From NCBI RefSeq assembly GCF_000708045.1, contig NZ_ANIE01000003.1, forward strand, positions 248,001 to 312,000: a stretch of 64,000 nt of DNA. The letters are read 5' to 3'. The number at the start of each line of letters is the position of its first letter. Position 1 is the stretch's first letter. Shown here piece after piece: positions 58,528 through 64,000 of the stretch. The translations under genes and the position numbers were made by a program. The notes below the pieces were generated by a model, which was not told the origin of the DNA, did not search any database, and saw nothing but the letters and a program-made list of their open reading frames with translations. This DNA comes from Marinobacter nitratireducens. Its GTDB lineage: Bacteria; Pseudomonadota; Gammaproteobacteria; Pseudomonadales; Oleiphilaceae.

Positions 58528-59646
58528 ATGGCTTGGTTTGTGAACAAACTCTTTTGCATCGCACTGATTTGGTGCGCTTACATTGCATCAGCTTCCGCGG
58601 CGCTCGTCACTGAGCATCGTCCACACTGGTTGGACTCCAAACTTCAGTTCTCTGGAGCATCTGCGCAGACCAGGGAAACGTTTCGTGGCAATGTCGGGGT
58701 GGAGGCGAATAGTCTGATCTTCCCGGGACACACCATGGGAGTTCGGTTCTATAATGACTCCGTCCCGAAAGCCGACCGTCATCGGGATTTATTGAGGTTG
58801 CAATACTCGTTCCCGCTGGAAGGTGCCCGTGTTCAGCTTAACCTCTCTGACCGAGGCTACCAGGACGCCGAGACGTCGAACGGGGCCAGGGTGTCTGAAG
58901 CCGTTCAGCGGCGTTCGATGGCGCTCCTGGTCACCAGACCTCTGATGTCGGCGCGCGGTATACGTTTTAATAGCACGATCAAGCATTTTGCAAGGTCCTC
59001 AGACGAGTTCCAGTCTGGAGCGTGGGACAGTAGTACAACAGAGCGGCGCTCTTCGATGGGGTTGCAAGCGGTTGGGGAAGGTCAGGTGCTGTCGCTGTTT
59101 TCGTTACAGACCCGAGTAGATGCCCAGGTCGGAACCGAATATGAGGCTACCCGCGCTTCTGAGCGGCGGGACGAGTCGAACGTCAGTTATCGCAAGTTGG
59201 CGGTTTCTTCGTCGCTCTCCCGCGAGTTAACAAACTGGCGTGTATCGCTGGATGGACACTATCAGTTTTCTGAAGAGCCGTTGCCGGATTCAGAACAGGT
59301 TACAGTCGCCTCTTCATCTCTTTTAACGGGATTTGCCGGTAACTCTCTGTCTGCAGATGAGGGTGGCTGGTTAAAACTGGGTGCTCAAAGCCCGTCGTTT
59401 ATTGTTCCGTATGTGGCTGATGTTCGAACTAACTTCCGCCTGGCAACGCTGCGAGGGTGGGTGCCTGACACTGATGGCCAGCTCGGCCAGTCTGCGCGGG
59501 CGACCGCTTATGAGGCGTCCTTGTTTTTGCGGTCCGCCAGTTTTGACGCCAGCCTGACGGTTGGTAAGATGTTTGAAGCGGATGGCGGCAGCTTTGCTGT
59601 GCCCAAGTCTCCAGACGTTTCCTTGTCTTTGCATATTGACCTGTAG
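58528..59646 (+). CDS. Probable TpsB-like outer-membrane barrel without POTRA domains
   Basis: A 372-residue exported protein with signal peptide (MAWFVNKLFCIALIWCAYIASASAA). The whole mature part alternates in beta-strand pattern: LLRLQYSFPLEGARVQLNLSDRGYQ, MALLVTRPLMSARGIRFNSTI, LAVSSSLSRELTNWRVSLDGHYQFSE. SEQVTVASSSLLTGFAGNSLSADEGGWLKLG resembles motif 3 of the ShlB/FhaC two-partner secretion barrels, but the VRGF motif reads LTGF. It lacks POTRA domains. The C-terminus SLSLHIDL is compatible with an outer-membrane protein. Function is unproven. Confidence 0.72.
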   Translation: MAWFVNKLFCIALIWCAYIASASAALVTEHRPHWLDSKLQFSGASAQTRETFRGNVGVEANSLIFPGHTMGVRFYNDSVPKADRHRDLLRLQYSFPLEGARVQLNLSDRGYQDAETSNGARVSEAVQRRSMALLVTRPLMSARGIRFNSTIKHFARSSDEFQSGAWDSSTTERRSSMGLQAVGEGQVLSLFSLQTRVDAQVGTEYEATRASERRDESNVSYRKLAVSSSLSRELTNWRVSLDGHYQFSEEPLPDSEQVTVASSSLLTGFAGNSLSADEGGWLKLGAQSPSFIVPYVADVRTNFRLATLRGWVPDTDGQLGQSARATAYEASLFLRSASFDASLTVGKMFEADGGSFAVPKSPDVSLSLHIDL

Positions 59647-59657
59647 GTTCGGTAAGC

Positions 59658-59677
59658 CGGTTTTGTTAACAAAACCG
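59658..59677. promoter_or_regulatory. 20-bp perfect palindrome, likely GntR operator (distal)
   Basis: CGGTTTTGTTAACAAAACCG is a perfect 20-bp palindrome centred on TTGTTAACAA, 12 bp after the barrel gene and about 115-135 bp upstream of the -35 of the GntR gene. The core equals the site at 59821. It could also help end the barrel transcript, but it lacks a T-run. Confidence 0.6.
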
Positions 59678-59769
59678 AGTCCCATTTTCTTTCCTGTCCT
59701 CTAAGTTGCTGATTTCCTGTTGATGGCTCTGACCTGGTTGGCGATCCCTACTGACCTGCCCCTTCCTTT

Positions 59770-59779
59770 TTGTTGACAA
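59770..59779. promoter_or_regulatory. Likely GntR operator overlapping the -35 element
   Basis: TTGTTGACAA is a one-mismatch version of the 10-bp palindrome at 59821-59830 and contains the TTGACA hexamer of the promoter itself. Binding here would block RNA polymerase. Confidence 0.6.
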
Positions 59780-59801
59780 TCTCGCGAACTCGGCGTAATT
59801 T
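59773..59801 (+). promoter_or_regulatory. Sigma70-type promoter of the prp cluster
   Basis: A perfect TTGACA (59773-59778) and TAATTT (59796-59801) are separated by 17 nt. The start of transcription would be near 59808, leaving a leader of about 26 nt before the GntR ATG at 59834, within which a second palindrome lies. Confidence 0.75.
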
Positions 59802-59820
59802 TCCATCATTCGATACAGGA

Positions 59821-59830
59821 TTGTTAACAA
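59821..59830. promoter_or_regulatory. Likely GntR operator next to the start codon
   Basis: TTGTTAACAA is a perfect 10-bp palindrome ending 3 bp before the GntR start codon, about 14-23 nt downstream of the predicted transcription start. It fits the GntR/FCD-type pattern of TTGT...ACAA half-sites. Confidence 0.65.
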
Positions 59831-59833
59831 AAT

Positions 59834-60514
59834 ATGGCTGAAGCACCGATCCAGACCCAAACCCGAGCCGATGAAGCCTTCGATTGTCTGCAAACAGCAA
59901 TCGTCACGGGCGATCTGGCACCCGGCGAAAAGATTGGCGAAGTCGAGCTGTGCTCGCGCTTTGATCTTACCCGGGGGCCATTGCGAGAGGCGTTAGGGCG
60001 CCTTGAGTCTCGCGGTCTTCTGATTCGTCGCCCGCATGCGGGTGTGAAAGTGGTCTCTGTCAGTGCTTCCGAACTGCTCGAACTCTACCGAATCCGGGAA
60101 GTGATGGAAGGGTTGGCGGCAAAGCAGGCCGCTGAACGCATGACCGATGAGGAAATCAGAGATCTGAAGTCTACATTGGACAGCCACGAAAAAATGATCG
60201 AAGAGGCTCAGGGCCAGGCGTATTATCAAGCCGAGGGCGATTACGATTTCCATCATCGGATTGCCACAGGTAGCCGCAATACTAAGCTTGCTCAGATGCT
60301 CTTGGGCGATCTCTATTACATGGTGCGGATGTACCGTTACCGGTTAAGCACCTCAGCCGGGCGCCCCCATCTGGCGCTTGGTGAACACCGCCGTATCGTC
60401 GAAGCCATTGCTCAGCGCGATGGTGAACTCGCCGAATTCCTGATGAAAAGACACATCAATGCCGCGCGTTTGAATATCGAGAAAAAGATTGAAGAAGGCG
60501 TTCTAACGATCTGA
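59834..60514 (+). CDS. GntR-family (FCD domain) regulator of the methylcitrate cluster
   Basis: A 226-residue regulator. The winged HTH lies at residues about 8-72 ([51 protein letters not shown]). The C-terminal FCD domain carries the conserved metal-ligand Asp/His pattern ([30 protein letters not shown]). Such regulators usually bind an organic acid. It starts 17 bp before prpB and is expected to be autoregulated through the palindromes at 59770-59830. It replaces the sigma54-type PrpR known from E. coli. Confidence 0.9.
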   Translation: MAEAPIQTQTRADEAFDCLQTAIVTGDLAPGEKIGEVELCSRFDLTRGPLREALGRLESRGLLIRRPHAGVKVVSVSASELLELYRIREVMEGLAAKQAAERMTDEEIRDLKSTLDSHEKMIEEAQGQAYYQAEGDYDFHHRIATGSRNTKLAQMLLGDLYYMVRMYRYRLSTSAGRPHLALGEHRRIVEAIAQRDGELAEFLMKRHINAARLNIEKKIEEGVLTI

Positions 60515-60531
60515 TAAGAGAGGATATTGTT

Positions 60532-61419
60532 ATGGCCGATAAGCTTTCCCCGGGTGCCCGTTTCCGCAAGGCGCTGACAGAAAATCAACCGCTTCAAATC
60601 GTTGGCACTATCAACGCCTACGCCGCCATGATGGCGGAACGGGTGGGGCATCAAGCTATCTACCTGTCGGGCGGCGGTGTTGCAAACGCCTCTTACGGCC
60701 TTCCTGATCTTGGCATGACCAGCATGAACGACGTCGTTGAAGATGTCCGTCGAATCACTGCTGCGACGGATCTGCCGCTGCTGGTGGATATCGATACCGG
60801 TTGGGGTGGGGCGTTCAACATTGCCCGCACCATCAAGGAAATGGAACGAGCTGGTGCTGCGGCTGTCCACATTGAGGATCAGGTCGCCCAGAAGCGTTGC
60901 GGCCACCGTCCGAACAAGGAAATCGTCTCCAAAGAAGAAATGGTGGATCGGATCAAAGCCGCTGCCGATGCCCGTGAAGACAAAGATTTCTTCATCATGG
61001 CGCGTACGGACGCCTTCCAGAAGGAAGGCCTCGAAGCCGCCATCGACCGTGCAAAGGCCTGTATCGAAGCGGGTGCGGATGGCATCTTTGCTGAGGCCGT
61101 TCATGAGCTTTCTGATTACAAAGCATTTGCCGAGGCCATTGATGCGCCGATTCTGGCAAATATCACCGAGTTTGGAGCCACTCCGTTGTACAACAAGGCT
61201 GAGCTCGCCGAAGCCGGCGCCGCGATGGTGCTTTATCCGCTGAGCGCCTTCCGTGCCATGAACAAAGCGGCGCTGACTGTCTACCAGAACATTCTGGAAA
61301 AAGGCGATCAGAAAGATGTTGTGGACCTGATGCAGACTCGCATGGAGCTGTACGATTTCCTCAACTACCACGACTTTGAGCAGAAGCTGGACAAGCTTTT
61401 CACCCAGAACAAAGGCTAA
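60532..61419 (+). CDS. prpB: 2-methylisocitrate lyase
   Basis: A 295-residue isocitrate-lyase-family enzyme splitting 2-methylisocitrate into pyruvate and succinate. [27 protein letters not shown] is the N-terminal segment, [25 protein letters not shown] carries the catalytic Cys (KRCGH), and [22 protein letters not shown] follows. It lies 17 bp after the regulator gene in the prp cluster. Length is normal. Confidence 0.95.
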   Translation: MADKLSPGARFRKALTENQPLQIVGTINAYAAMMAERVGHQAIYLSGGGVANASYGLPDLGMTSMNDVVEDVRRITAATDLPLLVDIDTGWGGAFNIARTIKEMERAGAAAVHIEDQVAQKRCGHRPNKEIVSKEEMVDRIKAAADAREDKDFFIMARTDAFQKEGLEAAIDRAKACIEAGADGIFAEAVHELSDYKAFAEAIDAPILANITEFGATPLYNKAELAEAGAAMVLYPLSAFRAMNKAALTVYQNILEKGDQKDVVDLMQTRMELYDFLNYHDFEQKLDKLFTQNKG

Positions 61420-61443
61420 ACAACGACTAGAGGGAGAATGACC

Positions 61444-62577
61444 ATGGCTGAAGCAAAGAAACTTGGTGGCGCAGGCCTGCGTGGACAGGTTGCCGGTGAA
61501 ACCGCTCTGTGTACCGTCGGAAAAACTGGTACCGGCCTGACCTATCGTGGCTATGACATTACCGATCTGGCCGACAATGCCCAGTTCGAAGAAGTGGCGT
61601 ACCTGCTACTGCGTGGAAAGCTGCCGAACCAGCAGGAGCTTGATGCTTATAAGCAGAAACTCCAGAGCCTGCGTACGCTGCCTGACGCGCTGAAGACCGT
61701 TCTTGAGCAGATTCCCAAGAACGCTCACCCGATGGATGTCATGCGCACCGGCTGCTCCATGCTGGGCAATCTGGAAACTGAAAACGACTTCAGTGAACAA
61801 GACGACAAGATCGACCGGATGCTGGCGGTATTCCCGGCCATCATTACCTACTGGTATCGCTTCGCGCATGAGGGTATCCGCATTGATACCAGTGCCACTG
61901 AAAGCGATTCCATCGGTGGTCTGTTCCTGGAGCTACTCCATGGCAAGAAGCCGAGCGAGCTGCATGAGCGTGTGATGAACGTGTCGCTGATTCTCTATGC
62001 AGAGCACGAATTCAACGCGTCTACCTTTACTGCTCGTGTGTGCGCCTCCACGCTGTCTGACATTCATAGCTGTGTCACCGGAGCAATTGGCTCCCTGCGC
62101 GGACCGCTGCACGGTGGTGCCAACGAGGCTGCCATGGAGCTGATTCAGAAGTTCCAGAGCCCGGAAGAGGCTGAAGCCGGCCTCATGGGTATGCTGGCGC
62201 GCAAGGATAAGATCATGGGCTTCGGTCACGCGATCTACAGCGAATCGGATCCGCGTAACGTGATCATCAAGAAATGGTCCGAGAAGCTGGCACAGGAAGT
62301 TGGCGATACCGTTCTTTACCCGGTGTCTGTCCGTTGCGAGGAAGTCATGTGGCGCGAGAAGAAGCTGTTCTGTAACGCGGACTTCTTCCATGCCTCTGCC
62401 TATCACTTCATGGGCATTCCGACCGAGCTGTTTACGCCGATCTTTGTGATGTCACGGGTATCTGGCTGGACTGCTCACGTTAAGGAGCAGCGGGCCAACA
62501 ATCGGATTATCCGTCCAAGTGCCGAGTACACCGGCCCGGAAAGTGAAGAGTGGCTGCCAATCGACCAGCGTAGCTAA
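61444..62577 (+). CDS. prpC: 2-methylcitrate synthase
   Basis: A 377-residue citrate-synthase-family enzyme condensing propionyl-CoA with oxaloacetate. RGYDITDLADNAQFEEVAYLLL is the N-terminal motif; catalytic residues are in GPLHGGANEAAMELI, GFGHAIYSESDPRN and the acidic DFFHASAYHFMGIPTELFTPIFVMSRVSGWTAHVKEQ. I chose ATG 61444, with AGGGAG seven nt upstream, over ATG 61438. A terminator-like hairpin follows at 62588. Confidence 0.95.
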   Translation: MAEAKKLGGAGLRGQVAGETALCTVGKTGTGLTYRGYDITDLADNAQFEEVAYLLLRGKLPNQQELDAYKQKLQSLRTLPDALKTVLEQIPKNAHPMDVMRTGCSMLGNLETENDFSEQDDKIDRMLAVFPAIITYWYRFAHEGIRIDTSATESDSIGGLFLELLHGKKPSELHERVMNVSLILYAEHEFNASTFTARVCASTLSDIHSCVTGAIGSLRGPLHGGANEAAMELIQKFQSPEEAEAGLMGMLARKDKIMGFGHAIYSESDPRNVIIKKWSEKLAQEVGDTVLYPVSVRCEEVMWREKKLFCNADFFHASAYHFMGIPTELFTPIFVMSRVSGWTAHVKEQRANNRIIRPSAEYTGPESEEWLPIDQRS

Positions 62578-62587
62578 GGGCAATTCG

Positions 62588-62613
62588 AGGGCTGCCGCGG
62601 GCAGCCCTGTTTT
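62588..62613 (+). terminator. Terminator-like hairpin between prpC and acnD
   Basis: AGGGCTGCC and GGCAGCCCT form a perfect 9-bp stem with a 3-nt loop, followed by GTTTTTA. It lies 11 bp after prpC and 36 bp before acnD, so it should lower acnD expression or mark an mRNA processing site. Confidence 0.7.
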
Positions 62614-62648
62614 TAGGACGAATGCCACGAATTGAGAGACCAACGACC

Positions 62649-64000
62649 ATGAATACTGAATACAGAAAGTCCCTTCCGGGTACCGACCTGGAATACTACG
62701 ACACTCGCCAGGCGGTAGAAGCGATCCAGTCTGGGTCCTACGACAAGCTTCCGTACACCTCCAAGATTCTCGCCGAGCAGCTGGTTCGCCGCTGCGATTC
62801 CGAGTCTCTGACCGATTCGCTGAAACAGCTGATCGAACGCAAGCGTGACCTGGATTTTCCCTGGTATCCGGCGCGGGTAGTGTGCCACGACATTCTCGGC
62901 CAGACCGCGCTGGTGGATCTGGCTGGCCTGCGTGATGCTATTGCCGAAAAGGGCGGTGATCCTGCCAAGGTAAACCCGGTGGTTCCGACTCAGCTGATTG
63001 TGGACCACTCGCTGGCGGTCGAAGCGCCGGGCTTCGATCCGGACGCATTCGACAAGAACCGTGCGATCGAGGATCGTCGCAACGAAGACCGTTTCCACTT
63101 TATTGACTGGACCCGTACCGCGTTCAAAAACGTGGACGTGATTCCGGCCGGTAACGGCATCATGCACCAGATTAACCTGGAGAAGATGTCTCCGGTGATT
63201 CAGGACCGTGCTGACGACGATGGCCACCGCATTGCATTCCCGGATACCTGTGTTGGTACCGACAGCCATACGCCCCACATTGACTGCCTGGGCGTGATCG
63301 CCATTGGCGTTGGCGGCCTGGAAGCAGAGACCGTGATGCTCGGCCGTCCGTCCATGATGCGCCTACCGGATATTGTCGGTGTGAAACTGACTGGCAAACG
63401 TCAGCCCGGTATCACTGCGACCGATATCGTTCTGGCTATTACTGAATTCCTGCGTAAGGAACGTGTCGTCGGTGCGTATCTGGAATTCTTTGGTGAGGGC
63501 GCGTCCACACTGACCATTGGTGACCGTGCGACCATTTCCAATATGACACCGGAGTACGGCGCCACCGCAGGTATGTTCTACATTGACGAACAAACCATCG
63601 ATTATCTGAAACTGACTGGTCGTGAGCCGGAACAGGTTGATCTGGTGGAGAAATACGCCAAGGAAACCGGCCTGTGGGCAGACCAGATGACAGAAGCGCA
63701 GTACGAGCGCGTGCTGGAATTCGATCTCTCCACGGTCGAACGCAACATGGCTGGCCCGTCCAACCCGCATCGTCGCCTGCCGACGTCTGCATTGCATGAG
63801 CGCGGTATTGCGAAGGACCTGGACAAGGCCCTGGCTGAAGAAAAAGAAGGCAAGATGCCGGATGGTGCCGTCATCATCGCGGCCATTACCTCCTGTACGA
63901 ACACCTCCAACCCCCGTAACGTCGTGGCTGCTGGCCTGCTGGCGAAGAAGGCCAATGAGCTGGGGCTGATTCGTCAGCCGTGGGTGAAGTCTTCCTTTGC
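62649..64000 (+). CDS. acnD: 2-methylcitrate dehydratase, Fe-S type AcnD (3' end cut by window edge)
   Basis: The first 450 residues of an aconitase-family enzyme that forms 2-methyl-cis-aconitate. The start MNTEYRKSLPGTDLEYYDTRQAVEAI differs from AcnA and AcnB. FPDTCVGTDSHTPHIDCLGVIAIGVGGLEAETVMLG lies near 200-230, and the first cluster Cys is in ITSCTNTSNPRNV near 417. The remaining two Cys and the swivel domain lie beyond the window. AcnD needs PrpF for activity in other bacteria; prpF would be expected just downstream. Confidence 0.93.
   Translation, partial: MNTEYRKSLPGTDLEYYDTRQAVEAIQSGSYDKLPYTSKILAEQLVRRCDSESLTDSLKQLIERKRDLDFPWYPARVVCHDILGQTALVDLAGLRDAIAEKGGDPAKVNPVVPTQLIVDHSLAVEAPGFDPDAFDKNRAIEDRRNEDRFHFIDWTRTAFKNVDVIPAGNGIMHQINLEKMSPVIQDRADDDGHRIAFPDTCVGTDSHTPHIDCLGVIAIGVGGLEAETVMLGRPSMMRLPDIVGVKLTGKRQPGITATDIVLAITEFLRKERVVGAYLEFFGEGASTLTIGDRATISNMTPEYGATAGMFYIDEQTIDYLKLTGREPEQVDLVEKYAKETGLWADQMTEAQYERVLEFDLSTVERNMAGPSNPHRRLPTSALHERGIAKDLDKALAEEKEGKMPDGAVIIAAITSCTNTSNPRNVVAAGLLAKKANELGLIRQPWVKSSF

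Overview
The window reads as a chromosomal segment of a marine gammaproteobacterium, most likely Marinobacter or a close relative. This is an inference from gene order and protein character: GC-rich coding, a comEC-exbB-exbD-lpxK-kdsB-murB chain and a ruvCAB-ybgC-tolQRAB-pal-cpoB chain arranged as in Pseudomonas relatives, and an acnD-type methylcitrate cluster. Nearly all of it is core genome. I see no insertion sequence, prophage, integrase or CRISPR array.

Layout. Positions 1-2755 (minus) hold a small secreted protein, agmatine deiminase, N-carbamoylputrescine amidase and the start of a MoxR ATPase, giving agmatine-to-putrescine conversion. Positions 2862-6044 hold a PilZ protein, a LolC/E-type permease with LolD for lipoprotein export, and a DUF2062 membrane protein. 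Positions 6130-15063 form a long plus-strand chain for DNA uptake and envelope synthesis: ComEC, ExbB, ExbD, MsbA, LpxK, Trm112-like, KdsB, low-molecular-weight phosphatase and MurB, many with overlapping ends and GTG or TTG starts. ProS, a TetR regulator, an Lrp/AsnC regulator divergent from leuA, a cold-shock gene, a propionyl-CoA synthetase and xseA follow to about 24 kb.

Positions 24-31 kb carry guaB-guaA, tadA, a UDP-sugar pair (galE, ugd), a HIT protein and a FabR-like repressor. Positions 31.5-41.1 kb carry aspS and an uninterrupted run ruvC-ruvA-ruvB-ybgC-tolQ-tolR-tolA-tolB-pal-cpoB, followed by two identical tRNA-Lys genes. Positions 41.6-50.7 kb carry nadA, a BepA-like protease, a TusA-like protein, a PerM-family permease, a peroxiredoxin, dapA-bamC-purC, an outer-membrane barrel and a nucleotide-sugar epimerase.

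Positions 50.7-59.6 kb are the most accessory-like part: an Rlu pseudouridine synthase, 5-oxoprolinase subunits PxpB and PxpC, tRNA-Val, a DMT transporter, a secreted lipase-like hydrolase with a membrane-anchored partner of unknown function, a small HTH protein, galU and a probable TpsB-like barrel without POTRA domains. The window ends in a 2-methylcitrate cluster: GntR regulator, prpB, prpC and a truncated acnD. The DNA before the GntR gene holds a good sigma70 promoter overlaid by repeated TTGTTAACAA-type palindromes, the clearest regulatory signal in the window. The propionyl-CoA synthetase gene feeding this pathway sits about 37 kb away.
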